Shown here: positions 43,728 through 54,622 of the stretch, one piece after another
How positions within the stretch are numbered: position 1 is the stretch's first letter
Layout: the number at the start of each line of letters is the position of its first letter
NCBI GenBank assembly: GCA_963576725.1
Contig: OY755242.1
Coordinates: forward strand, 63,182,324-63,246,323
From: Azorinus chamasolen
Lineage: Eukaryota; Mollusca; Bivalvia; Cardiida; Solecurtidae
Length of the DNA stretch: 64,000 bases
Direction: 5' to 3'
Translations under genes and position numbers: made by a program
Notes under the pieces: generated by a model
Told to the model about the DNA's origin: nothing
The model's input: only the letters and a program-made list of their open reading frames with translations
Databases searched by the model: none

Positions 43728-43802
43728 ATAATGTATCACAGCAGTACATATTGTTTGAATGTAACTATCCAGAGTGGTTGTAAGGTGGTGCCGATAACTT
43801 AC

Positions 43803-43885
43803 TGGAGTTCTGTAAGCTGTCTCTATGTAGAAAACCATGTTCTGTATAAAGGCCACCTCATCCAGGGTATATACAATTTGAAGAC
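43803..43885 (-). CDS. PHKA: PHKA exon 4 (residues 152-179)
   Basis: Reads (G)[18 protein letters not shown] then YIETAYRTP, matching 'GLxIIxxLDEVxFIQNLVFYIExAYxTx'. Acceptor acatatttcag, donor actcca/gtaagt; phase 1 in, 0 out. Confidence 0.96.
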
Positions 43886-44053
43886 CTGAAATATGTCACA
43901 TAAGTATATATAACCACATGTTCTGTATTAAGGCCATCTTATCCAGATTACATACAATTTGAAGACCTGAAATATATAACATAAATGCTCATCAACAAGC
44001 CACTACACTTAAGATTCAAAAGTTTACTTCAGTGATTGCAGATAATAATCAGC

Positions 44054-44283
44054 TTAACCCTTTCCCTCATAGGTTATTTTTAGACCCAACCTGTTTGAAT
44101 AAATCTACCAAAAAGGAGCATTTACTAGAGAAAAGGAAAATACTGGAATTGTGTAGCGCTGAAACCATTGTGATAAATAGAGCATTTGCTCTTATGGAGC
44201 AAATGCTCTATTCTATCATGATGGTTTCAAAAAGTAACTTTTACAGAGGCGTAGAAAGGCGTATTTATGGAGGAAAGGGTTAA
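44054..44283. repeat. TTAA-C element
   Basis: TTAACCCTTTCCCTCATAGG to ggaggaaagggTTAA; hairpin gagcatttgctcttatggag. Confidence 0.9.
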
Positions 44284-44484
44284 ACATTTTCTCACTGTTA
44301 GTTGTGCTTTAACCCTTTACTCCATAAATACTCCTTTTAGTAGGGGACAAAAAGCCTGATTTTGGCAGATTTTGTTACCTGATTTACAATAACTCCATAT
44401 CTTACATATATAAACTTAACACCTTACCTAAACATTTTAGAAGGGTGACAGATCATTCCCAATAATATTCTGGTGGAAATCGTG

Positions 44485-45380
44485 GTTTCCATAGCAACAA
44501 GCTTCAAAATGATATACAGAATGTAAAAGGACTGCCAGTTTGCTTATGGATGTAAATATGTCCCCATTGTTTACTCTTTTGAAATGAGAGATTGCTAGTG
44601 TTGATTTGAAATTGAATTAAAATAATTTTTTCCTCAATGACTGGTTACTATGGCAATAACGCATGCAATTTTGCCCAATTTTTCACTTTTTTGAAAACAA
44701 ATCTTTATTGTTTTTTCTAAATGGCTAAATAATGAATTATCGTAAGACCTTGCTATTTACTTACAAAATTACGCAAATATGTTAACATTCTGGGACACAG
44801 ATCTGGTTGCCATGGCAACCAAACTATTCTTAAAATGATATGAAATTCATTTGTGGTTCTAAAATTTACATTTTCTAGTGAATTATAAAGTTAGCCTATA
44901 TTTTCTTTTTACAGCATGTTTGTCTTGTTATTTGTATAAAGTGTTGGTGTGGTCTTCCATGTGATTATTGTTGGAACATTTTATTCACAAATTAACAGTA
45001 AACATATCCTTTGTTACCATGGCAACGGCTATAAAAGAACTATTTTTAGTGATTTTTACACAATATTTTCGAATTATTTACAATTTTTATCAAGTTCTTT
45101 CCATCATTGTATCAAACAAGCAAGTCGATTCAAGAAGACTGTATATTTGTAGCTCACCTGGCACAACGTGCCAAGGTGAGCTATTTTGATCATCATGTGT
45201 CGGTCGTCAGGCGTCGTCCATCGGGTGTCGTCTGTCGTCAATATTTTATTTCAAATGACATCCACTCTAAAATTATATTGTCAAACGAATGAAACTTTCC
45301 AAGGATGGTATTTGGGTGATTCTCTGTCAAACTAGCTAAAGAAATGTGGATCCGTGTAGAACTCTGGTTGCCATGGCAAC
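44485..45380. promoter_or_regulatory. Cluster of RFX/X-box-like palindromes
   Basis: gtttccatagcaac (44485), gttactatggcaat (44644), gttgccatggcaac (44806), gttaccatggcaac (45013), gttgccatggcaac (45367). The consensus equals the known RFX-family X-box half-site pair; binding is only inferred. Confidence 0.4.
45151..45182. repeat. Hairpin of an 'agctcacc' dispersed repeat
   Basis: agctcacctggcacaacgtg pairs with the rest ending ccaaggtgagct; followed by gtcggtcgtcaggcgtcgtc-type sequence. Confidence 0.6.
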
Positions 45381-45774
45381 CAAAAGAAAAATCTTCTAAC
45401 CTCTTCTTCTCCGAAACCGGTTGTCAGGTTTCATAATAATTTGATGGGAATAATCGTTAAGTGACTATCTTCCCTAGTAGCTAAAATCATGACAATATCT
45501 AAAACAATATTGCCGCTAGGGGGCGGGGCCTGTTTGTCTGTATAGTATACATAGCAAAATTTTAAATCTCCCCTTCACCAAAACCAATGGTCTGACTTCA
45601 GAATAATTTAATTGGAATAATCATTAGGTAACCACCTCCCACAATAGCTAAAATGGTTTGAAACCATGCGTAACTCTGATTGCCACGACAACCAAAAGAT
45701 TACAATGTTTAAATTCTCAGTGTTGATATACTTACTGGTCCTTCGGGATCATTAGTTTTTATGTTATTAATTTT

Positions 45775-45925
45775 GAAAATTGAATACTGCTTAAGCCGGT
45801 GCTAGGGGGCGTGAGTAGTGTTGCATTTTTAATAACTAGTCACGAACAGACTCAATAAAACCGAGTCTGCAGTTTTCTCCTTTCGCATTACTACTTATGC
45901 TTTCGAAGGATCTCCTTCCGTCCGT
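45775..45925. repeat. Dispersed repeat, inverse copy at 60805-60950
   Basis: aattgaatactgcttaagcc ... gagtagtgttgca ... ctttcgaaggatctc is found in reverse order and orientation near 60.8 kb. Confidence 0.65.
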
Positions 45926-45955
45926 CCATCCAGAGCATTAGTCCTAAAGTATTAT

Positions 45956-46173
45956 CACTGGGGGCCAACTACGTATTATTATCAAATGTTTTGCTACGAC
46001 AATTTATATGGGTATTTTAATAGATTTGTTTTCCTACGAAACCAGTGTATCAATTGGGAAATGTTTTCCTATGATAACAAAGTTGCCTTCGTAGGAAAAC
46101 AAATCTATTAAAATACTCATATAAATTGTCGCAGCAAAACATTTTGATAATAATACGTAGTTGGCCCCCAGTG
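45956..46173. repeat. 218-bp palindromic element with 5-bp flanking repeat
   Basis: Arms of about 86 bp, from cactgggggccaactacgta to tacgtagttggcccccagtg; flanked by attat (45951-45955, 46174-46178). Confidence 0.85.
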
Positions 46174-46179
46174 ATTATA

Positions 46180-46745
46180 GGCACAACTGTGAAACTTCAT
46201 AAGTATGTGGATAGAGGGTGATGAGAGTATATGCAGTCAACAAGGGTTGTAGCTTTAAATTCTTTTTGTACGGAGCAGAACTTGTCAAGTATTGTAGAAA
46301 CAACTGTGAAACTTTATATATGGAGAGAGGGTGATGGGAGGATGTGCTGTCAATAAGGGTTGCAACTCTAAATCAATTTTTGAGAGAGTTATTCCCCTTA
46401 GTTACTTTCCAGAAGCATTTTTTGTTCGGAGCATAACTTCTCAAGTATTGTAGGCACAAATGCGCAACTTTATATATGGATAGAGGGTGATGAGAGCATG
46501 TGCAGTCAATAAGGGTTGTAACTCTAAAATTCATTTTTGAGGGAGTTTTTCCCCATGGTTACTTTTTAGAAGCAATTTGTTTGTCTGGGGCATAATTTCT
46601 CAAGTATTGTAGGCACAACTGTGAAACTATATATGGAAAGAGGGGGGTGAGAGGATGTGCAGTCAATAAGGGTTGTAACTCTAAATTCATTTTTGAGGGA
46701 TTTATTCCCCTTTGTTACTTTTCATAAGCAATTTAAGTGGATGAA
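46180..46745. repeat. Tandem repeat, about 150-bp unit, 4 copies
   Basis: Units share 'cacaactgtgaaac', 'agagggtgatgagag' and 'caataagggttgtaactcta'. Confidence 0.75.
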
Positions 46746-47159
46746 AGGATTATTGAGCTATTGTCGCTTGTATTGAAGTCAGTGCATCTTGTTACAAGGT
46801 GGTAATAATCACCATTAGTGATAGCTTAGTTTTATTTGGCCACAATCAAGTTTGCGATATTCATTGAATGAATGTGACTACCGATACATTATTAGATCTA
46901 TCATATTGACAGTGGTTTGCTTGTTTGGTTTGAAATCAATTTCATTCTTGGTGTTTCAAAACAGAGATGATTTTAAATGAATATTTTAACAAACCAAGCT
47001 TACTTTTCAAGGAAAACTTTTAGTTCCCATATGCTGTAAAAACAATTGTTAATGTACTTTTTCAAATAAAATACAGTCTACTGACATATTCTGTGACAAA
47101 TGTAATGTGTATACATGTTGTAAATAATGTCTGTGGTATACATACGTCATGCTTTTACA

Positions 47160-48900
47160 AACAACGAAATCTGTTTGTGACAATGTCCCCGATATGACGT
47201 TTGATTTTGATGTATGACCTTTACCTTAATAGGTCACCCCTAAAAATGTTCGCCTCCATAAGTTTCACATGCATGCCAAGTTTGAAGGATGTATGTAGAA
47301 GACGACAAAATTATCACCAATCTAAATTTGACCCGTAATTTGACACTTGACCGTAATGTATGACATTGACCTTAAAAAGTCACCTCTAAAACGTTCGCCT
47401 CCATAAGTTGCAAATGCATGCCAAGTGTGAGGGATGTATTTTGAATGGTGACACATTTATCGCCAATTTAAATTTGACCAGTAATTTGACATTTGACCTT
47501 GATGTATGAACTTGATCTTGACATGTCACCCCTAAATATTTTTGCCTCTATAAGTTGCATATGCATGTTAAGTTTGAAGTATGTATGTGCAATAGCTACA
47601 TAATTGTCGCCAACGTTAAACAAACAAACAAAACAACCAACAAACCAACCAACAGACAATGAAATAAAATACAACATGACCCCTCTTTGATGGGGGAGGC
47701 ATAATAATGCCACTATTAAAATATTGATACATGTACCTTGTTATTGTTACAATTTTGAATGTCTGTGAAGATGATTTTGATTGTCTGAAAATGATTTTGA
47801 CTGTCGGTGATAGTGATTTTTAATTGGCGGTGATAATGATTTTTTTTAAATCATTTGTGATATTTAAGATTATGATTACAGCGCTTTTGTGATAAATATG
47901 TGCTTAGTCATAGTTATTAATGAAATTGAAAAAAATAAACACTGAGTTGATATTTCTGAGAAAATGGTGATCATTTAAACGTTAACAAGGCGCAAACTAA
48001 CTATGATGATATTATCTGAAATGCTGAAAGAAGAGTTTATAAGGTACAATTTATTGATCTAAAATGATATATCATAAACTGTTGTGTATAACCATTATAT
48101 TTATGTCTCTTCATGGATTTACGAAATATTCATGTTAGGTTAAGAAAATAGATCTCAAGTTTTACCTTTGACCTTCCAATGACCTTGATTTTATGTACCA
48201 AGTCCTTGGTAGAGGATATTGTCTTAGTATGTTGTGCACATTAATTACAATATACATCACATAGGTAGCAAAAATTGACTGAAATGCACAGAAAGTACAA
48301 ATCTGACATTTGACTTCTCAAATATGACTTTTGACCTCTACTTGCGACCTTGACATTGACAATATGTACCAAATTCCTTGGTAGAGGATATTGACTTAGT
48401 AAGGTGCACATTTATTACAGAACATACATCACATACATAGGAAAATGTACTGAAATTGCAAAAAAGTACAAATTTGACCTTTGACTTCTTAAATGTGATA
48501 TTTGACCTTGACCTTGACATTGGCAGTATGTACCAAAGTTCTTGGTAGAGGATATTGTTTTAGTATGTTGAACTTGCAAAGTTATTAGAAATACATCACA
48601 TATGTACATGTAGAACAAGTGGACATCAACATTCACAAATTAGTAAAAAATGATGTTTGACTTCTAAAAGGTGACATTTGACCTCTACTTGTGACACTGA
48701 CCTTGACACACCTATAAAACTCGTGGTAAAAGGCACCTCCTTTTTAAAATGAATATCTGTGCCAAGTTTTACTTAAATATACCAATGTTAATGTAAAATT
48801 GTAGAGCGAAAAGGTCTTGAAACAGAGAAAAAAGCTCAAATTTGAACTTTGACCCCTAACCATGACATTGACCTTAAAGAGAATCAACTGAAACTTATAT
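47160..48900. repeat. GACCTTTGACCTTGA-type tandem repeats
   Basis: Two sets: about 130-bp units with 'tcgcctccataagttgcaaa' (47210-47600) and about 180-bp units with 'ttggtagaggatattg' (48180-48720). The 60-81 aa minus-strand ORFs here come from these repeats. Confidence 0.7.
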
Positions 48901-49378
48901 TTTTAACATTGTCGTGATATTAGTCATTTAATTATAAAATTATATAAAAATCCCTTCATTAGTTAAAAAGATATAAAGAGATCTTTGTGTATGATATTTA
49001 TTTTATTTCTACGACATAGCCGTTGTCATGGAAACTCAAATTTTAGTGCTTTATAATTGTACCACAATGCTGCCACCCTTCTTATTTTGATTGTTAAGTC
49101 ATACTCTTCATTATCTGAAAGTATCTTGTCATTGTAAACCAGGTAACGAAATTTCGAAAAATGTCCCCTACTATTTCTACCCTTTGCAAACAAGATAGAC
49201 TCAGATCAGATGGCTCCTATATGATCAAGGTCTGTTCTGTTTGCTTTTGATATAATATAGATAAACTGCAGTTTCTGTCAAAATAAAATATTATTTTGTT
49301 CATAGCGCCATTATAAAAATTCAGTGAATTAATATTCTTGATATCATTATTTCTTGCCTCGTTCATGGAGTAAAGGGT

Positions 49379-49571
49379 TAACCCTTTCCTCCACAAATAC
49401 GCCTTTCTACGTCTCTATAAAAGTCACTTCTTGAATTCATTGTGATAAGTAGAGCAATGGTTTCAAAACTAAAGAATTCCAACATTTTCCTTTTCTCTTG
49501 TAAAATCTCCTTTTTGGTAGATTTATACAAAGAGGTTTGGTCTAAAGATAGCATATGGGGGAATGGGTTAA
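49379..49571. repeat. TTAA-C element, hairpin deleted
   Basis: TTAACCCTTTCCTCCACAAA to ggggaatgggTTAA; jumps from gataagtagagc to aatggtttcaaa. Confidence 0.8.
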
Positions 49572-49782
49572 GTCAAAATTTCTCCTACAGACCAATAATA
49601 ACTCAGATACATTTCAATAACCTGTGTGCATAAAGCATGTCATAATCTTGGAAGACTCAGTACATGTAGTTTGTTTCAACTGACTAAACACATGGGATTT
49701 TCACTGCAAATGATTTAGCAAGCAGAATATGCATGTTTGTAATTGTTGGTGGTATATCTGCTGTAGTACAAAAAAGTCAAAC

Positions 49783-49999
49783 CTGAGGCCGTCATTTGAG
49801 CCAGAAACAAGAGATACAGAGAAGTGGCATCCATCTGTAGGTGGCCCCACTCTGAGTCACCTACCACCGGTTTGCCTGTCTTACTGCTGTATTTGGCATG
49901 GAAACAGTCCTTGGGACTCTGGGTGTGCTTAAACTTCTCCAGCTTGTCATTCTGCAACATCATGCTGCACAGCAGTCCTCGCATGAGCTTAACCACACT
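49783..49999 (-). CDS. PHKA: PHKA exon 3 (residues 80-152)
   Basis: Reads [20 protein letters not shown] then [40 protein letters not shown] and [12 protein letters not shown]. It matches '[73 protein letters not shown]' closely. Acceptor cttatttcag, donor ctcag/gtttga, phase 0 in and 1 out. A TTAA-A copy begins 38 bp upstream of the acceptor. Confidence 0.98.
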
Positions 50000-50037
50000 C
50001 TGAAATAAGACAAGAATTGCTAATAGCTACTCCTGTA

Positions 50038-50297
50038 TTAACCCTTTCCATGTTCCATATTCATGTAAGAAATAATGACATCATGAATATTTATTAGCTG
50101 AATTTTTCTAATGACCTATTTGCACAGGAATAGTTGGTATTGGTAGAAACTGTAGAGTCATATCTATTATAATTTCATAAGCAAACAGGGCAGATCCTGA
50201 TCAGATGCCTCCTCTAAGCCTACAACAAGGCCTACAGGAGCCCTCTGATCTGGGTCAACTCTATTTTCAAAGGTGCATTTAAGGAGTAAAGGGTTAA
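50038..50297. repeat. TTAA-A element
   Basis: TTAACCCTTTCCATGTTCCA to aaggagtaaagggTTAA; the palindrome is interrupted by 20 bp (ctaagcctacaacaaggcc). Confidence 0.8.
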
Positions 50298-50380
50298 AAC
50301 ATGTTCAAATTACCTTGGGAGTTAAGATTATGCCAGTTTGAAGAGTAGACTAAGCTTCATATCTAATCTGTTATCCAGGG

Positions 50381-50622
50381 TTAAATCTTTCCCTCATATG
50401 AACGCGTTTTCACACATTTGCAAACAGAGTAGACCCAGACCAGACGGCTTCTATAGGAGCCATCTGATTAGTGTCTGCTCTGTTTGCTAATGGAATTTAA
50501 TAGATTTGTTTCTTTACTTTCTTAAATGGCTCCACCTTCCATATTTTATTATAACTATTATGTCCATGAATATTCAGTAGGTATTGAAATTTGGAATAAA
50601 CTTAGAACAGGGAAAGGGTTAT
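50381..50622. repeat. TTAA-A2 element
   Basis: TTAAATCTTTCCCTCATATG to agaacagggaaagggTTAT. Confidence 0.85.
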
Positions 50623-50844
50623 ACCTGGGTTACATACATGTCTTTGCTGTAAATGACTTCTGTTAGTACATGTACATTCAAATAAGCAGTATGTTTGAAA
50701 GTTTGAAGCTTATTCACAAAACAATTTAACAACTATTATCTTAAATATTAATATAAATATTATTATATTAGCATACATATCAAAATGTCTAGCATAAATT
50801 TCAAATCATTTCATTAAGCAAAATAAAGTGTCATAGATATATCT

Positions 50845-51484
50845 GTTCTGCGCATTATTGGAATATGGACAATTCCAGAATTGTCCTGTGCGTTTTAGGA
50901 ATTCCAATAATGATGGACGATATTGGAATTCCTAAAGCGTGCAGTGCAATTCTAGAATAGCCTGTTTGCGTTTTTGGAATAGTGGGCAAAGTTGGAATTC
51001 CCTATTTACATGCATTTCCCTATTTACATGCATTTATAGATTAACAATTATAGTCTATTTTATTATCACCTAAATAAATTGAAGTATTCGTTACAAATCA
51101 TTATGGTTTGAGGTCTTTATTTGTTGTTGGTTTTTGTTGTGTTTTTTCTTCAATCTATAACTTGTGTTTATTACAAATACGACTTCATCTAAGTTATGCC
51201 GATTAATATTTAACAGAAACATTGTATTTCACAAATTACACCAACAAAAACAAAGTGTGCCCGCATCCAACTCCTTTTCTCATCAATTAATTATAAATAA
51301 TAAAGTAATTATAACAACACACAGCAAAAAATGATTGCAGTGATAATCACATACTGTAATGTAATTTTACCCTGCACGATTCTAAAATCGCGAAGGGCAA
51401 TTCTAGAATGGCCAGACATTATTGGAATTCCTAAAATGCACAGGACAATTCTGGAATAGTCCATATTCCAATAATGCGCATAAC
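50845..51484. mobile_element. 640-bp long-TIR element with 6-bp target duplication
   Basis: About 70-bp terminal inverted repeats, gttctgcgcattattggaat ... attccaataatgcgcataac, flanked by atatct (50839-50844, 51485-51490). Sub-terminal arms repeat 'ggaattcctaaa' and 'gacaattctggaat'. Family unknown; it ends 39 bp from exon 2. Confidence 0.85.
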
Positions 51485-51523
51485 ATATCTACATATCAGT
51501 GTCTTGTCAAGTTTGCAATTAAC

Positions 51524-51682
51524 CTGTTCTAACTCATAGGCTTTGGCAAGGTCTTCATCCAGGTCTGCAGTCTTTCTGTATGACAGTGCTAATCCCCATA
51601 CTGCCAGAATAGAGTAGACATTGTCTCGTACCCAGGCATGACTGTTGTTTTCAGATGCTGGAAAAAGACCAGTCATGGGATT
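51524..51682 (-). CDS. PHKA: PHKA exon 2 (residues 27-79)
   Basis: Reads [20 protein letters not shown] then [20 protein letters not shown] and [13 protein letters not shown]. This is the most conserved PHKA segment ('[53 protein letters not shown]'). Acceptor cactttcag, donor gaacag/gttaat, phase 0 both sides. Confidence 0.98.
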
Positions 51683-52360
51683 CTGAAAGTGAATAAACAA
51701 AAACATACAAAATAATTACGCTTCTCGCAGCCTCTATTACATATGAACAACTAGAAAATTGTGTCTGTACGACACAGTGATGCCCCTGTGATGGTGCTTG
51801 CCTAGCTGCACGTAAAGTTCCTAAGTCATTTGACCTTGACCGTGGACTTGCTGGCAGCTTGGACTGGGAGCGCAATGAAAATATGGATGGTGCTTAATTA
51901 ATGTGTATATGCAAATTTATGCCAATAGCTATAGTGGTTAGTGAGATATAAGACAATGAAAAAACTGTGAGTGACAAAACATAATGCCCCTTGACTATCG
52001 TCAACGGGGGCATAATTTGATAAAAAAAACACCAGCCAATCTAAATCATGAGAAGGTGTCATATGTACCATAATTTTTCATTTGTATTGTGTTTTGGTTG
52101 ATCTTTCGCCAAAAAATAACTTGTAGTATTAGTAGGTGTAAGATTTCTTTTCTCAGACTGTAAGGTGTAACTGTTACTGTCCAAACCGAAACTATCTCAA
52201 TATCACCATTTAGAGTACACAAATTTATGTGGACTAACACTAATCGGCAGGCAAAGTTTCTTAAAATCGTTTTAACTTTAAATTGGGTTCTAGATCTATT
52301 TCAAATAATTTCAATGTTGGAAAAGTTGGTTTCTAGATCTATTTCAATAATAAGGTTATT
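51683..52360. other. Intron 1 sequence without gene
   Basis: Contains a dispersed 'acgacacagtgatgcccctg' repeat fragment and 'cataatgccccttgactatc' (51970-52010); nothing else recognised. Confidence 0.4.
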
Positions 52361-52369
52361 ACTGGGACG

Positions 52370-52490
52370 AAACACCCCAGTTTGAAGTGGGACGAAATGT
52401 TCCAGTTGAAAATTGGTAGGACTCCTCCTGGACGAAACATATCGGGATGAACTGGTTTTGGTACGAAACGTCCCGGAACAATATGCCTTT
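52370..52490. repeat. Degenerate 'gggacgaaacnnnccag' tandem repeat
   Basis: Four to five diverged units: gggacgaaacaccccagttt, gggacgaaatgttccagttg, tggacgaaacatatcggg, tacgaaacgtcccgg. Confidence 0.6.
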
Positions 52491-52633
52491 TAGCTCTACA
52501 CCATAGCTAACAGTGAAGACCGAGGTCATCTTTTTGCTTATAGATCTTAGTCTACAGTTTATAAAAATATCTCTCTTAGAAATTTAACCTCGGATTCAGA
52601 GGGTCTGAAAATGAAACTACGACATTCTCATAC

Positions 52634-52711
52634 CTGATGTTTCAACACCGTTTTATTTACGAGACGTTGGAAATAATCCAGTCGAACACCAGAATTGCTT
52701 CTGTTCCTCAT
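52634..52711 (-). CDS. PHKA: PHKA exon 1 (residues 1-26), start codon
   Basis: Reads MRNRSNSGVRLDYFQRLVNK then TVLKHQ. It corresponds to the family start 'MRSRSNSGVRLDxYxRLVxxTIxxHQ'. The ATG at 52711-52709 is the first in frame after a TAA at 52735-52733. Donor catcag/gtatga, phase 0. Confidence 0.97.
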
Positions 52712-53033
52712 TCTCTTTAATTTATTTTGAATTTAGAAGGAATTATATAAACCAGCGCGTGTTTATTACGCATCGCCTAACAGTTTCTGTTATTGTCAGC
52801 TTCAGGTCATTGTGGCATTGACAATGTCAAGGTCACTTTTTTTAACTGAGACCTGTTTTAGTTTCGCATTTGCATTTTGGGGGACATTTCTCTTAAATAA
52901 CACAATATGATATAGCTAAATTAATCTAAGTCAAGTTTATTTTATCAACTGTGTACTGCTTAAATTTTCGGATATTTTATCTTACGTAACTATTGCTCAG
53001 GAAAACGATGCTCACGGGTATGGTATACTATAT
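52712..53033 (-). promoter_or_regulatory. PHKA 5' flank and presumed promoter
   Basis: The only non-repeat sequence between exon 1 and the 5.8-kb inverted-repeat element. ggtttatataattcc lies about 45 nt before the ATG and is TATA-like, but so close that it may be 5' UTR. An upstream non-coding exon cannot be excluded. Confidence 0.35.
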
Positions 53034-53035
53034 AA

Positions 53036-54140
53036 TGGTAGAGTGACTATTGCCAGATAAGGCCTCTATTTTAAGAGTAGGTGAGACCCGTCTGTTAACA
53101 AGACATGTCATATACCAAAATGTTTGTTAATGTCTGTAGTATCCGACTCTGCCGGCATAAATTTGGAAAAGTGGTGGCGTTCCGAGAAATCCAAGATGGC
53201 GTCCAAGATGGCCGCCGTTTTTGGAAGCACCAGCTTAAGTTAGATATATCAAAATGGCAGAAACATCTTCAAAGTTTCTGAAAATGTTTTGCATAAATAT
53301 TGTAAAAGACACATTGGCCTTTTTAAAAATACATCTCTTTGTATTATCATAGTTCATTGTCAAGGTCATTTTAAGGTTAATCGGGTAAAAATACAAGTTT
53401 TCGCAATATTTAACCTTGAAATTGAATTGTTTACATAAAACTAATAGACAATAACTATTCCAAATATACATTTAAATGCAGTGTTATGATTGGCTTAAAT
53501 GATAAAAAAGAAATAAAACACATTCCTCTTACAACCTTGGAAATATTTGGCAATAAGTATTATACTTACCCCACCCACCAGTTTTATAATTGGAATTTTT
53601 AAATTAGACTTGGAGAAGTTCAAAGTCTAATTCCGTCATATGGCCAATCTATTTATCAAAAGAAGGTAGATTTTATCAGATATAATTGGAATAATTGTAT
53701 TCTGAGCCTTTATTTTGATTGTAAGGTCCGTAACTCTGCTTGAAAATAGGTTACTGCAACGATTAGACAAATGTATTGAAGTAATTTCTCACAGTGTGCA
53801 GCTTGTATCAAAATATTTCTATTTGAATAAACATTAAATATAAATCTACATGTACAATCCTGGTAAAATATCAACATTGATATAAACCCTACACAAATAG
53901 AGTTAAAACCACACAGCCTTGCCGGCATAAATTCTGAAAAGTGGTGGTGTTCCGAGAAATCTAAGATGTCGGCCAAGATGGCCACCAGTTTTTAGCATCT
54001 ATGTAAGTTAAATATATCAAACTTGCAGAAACGGTTTCATAGATATTGAAAATCTTTTGCATAATTATTATAGAAGAGAAAATGGTCTTTTGAAAAATAA
54101 CTTATATGGTATTATCATAGGTCATCGTCAAGGTAATTGT
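53036..54140. repeat. Left inverted arm
   Basis: Two related sub-units, each starting ccggcataaatt.gaaaagt (53154 and 53924) with aagatggc-rich stretches and 'ggtccgtaactctgcttgaa'. A third partial sub-unit continues to about 54580 around the TTAA-A2 insertion. Confidence 0.85.
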
Positions 54141-54288
54141 GTAGGGTCCGTAACTCTGCTTGAAAATAGGTTACTGCTACAATTAGACACATGTTTTGAA
54201 GTAATTTCTCATAGGATGCAGCTTACATCAAAATATGAATACACATTAAGTATAAACCTACATGTACACTCCTGGTAAAATATGAACA

Positions 54289-54538
54289 TTAACCATTTCC
54301 CTGTTCTATATTTATTCCACACTTCAATACCTACTGAATATTCAAGGACAAAATAGTTGTAATGAAATACGAAAGTTGGAACATTGTAGCTATTTTAGAA
54401 AGAAAAGAAACCGATCTATCAAATTCCACTAGCAAACAGAGCAAACCCTGATCAGATGGATCCTATAGGAGCCATCTGATCTAGGTCTTCTCTGTTTGCA
54501 AATGCCTGAAAACACGTTTATACGTGGGAAAGGGTTAA
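54289..54538. repeat. TTAA-A2 element in the left arm, with paralogous empty site
   Basis: Flanks tatgaacaTTAA ... TTAAtataaacccc; the neighbouring sub-unit reads atatcaacattgatataaaccc (about 53868-53889) uninterrupted. Core gatcctataggagcc. Confidence 0.9.
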
Positions 54539-54622
54539 TATAAACCCCACAAGAATAGAGTTGAAACCACACAAGCCCTGTCCAAAGAGATGACAGATGA
54601 GTGAGTATATCAGCATGTTTGG

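Larger units (their letters stand above)
44338..49173. mobile_element. 4.8-kb terminal-inverted-repeat element, class unknown
   Basis: Ends tagtaggggaca / tgtcccctacta with further matching inner sequence (gttacctgatttacaat / attgtaaaccaggtaac). Flanked by ttt on both sides, consistent with a 3-bp target duplication. Inside are five RFX-like palindromes, a 218-bp palindrome, about 150-bp tandem units and GACCTTTGACC repeats. No transposase-like ORF is visible, so it is non-autonomous or decayed. Confidence 0.7.
44309..49382. repeat. TTAA-A element split by a 4.8-kb element
   Basis: Left 29 bp TTAACCCTTTACTCCATAAA...; right part tttctaccctttgcaaacaa to atggagtaaagggTTAA. The last TTAA is shared with the TTAA-C copy at 49379-49571. 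Confidence 0.85.
8215..52711 (-). other. PHKA: PHKA gene locus (5' two-thirds; 16 exons)
   Basis: The 16 exons join in frame to 2053 nt (684 codons plus one base). Every junction is GT-AG and the phases agree. The product is the alpha regulatory subunit of phosphorylase b kinase, the cytosolic (alpha beta gamma delta)4 enzyme that activates glycogen phosphorylase. The alpha and beta subunits hold the catalytic gamma subunit inactive until calcium/calmodulin or phosphorylation relieves this. The N-terminal part is a glucoamylase-like (GH15) helical barrel; exons 1-8 carry its most conserved blocks ([44 protein letters not shown]). I call alpha rather than beta from the start and exon 2-3 resemblance to animal PHKA; a family-wide alignment would settle it. 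Introns range from 502 bp to 11 kb and are mostly mobile-element sequence. The 3' exons (calmodulin-binding C-terminal part) lie outside the window. Confidence 0.95.

Noticed and set aside
51651..51875. 74-aa minus-strand ORF overlapping exon 2
   Set aside because: Different frame from PHKA exon 2 and mostly intron 1; no homology.
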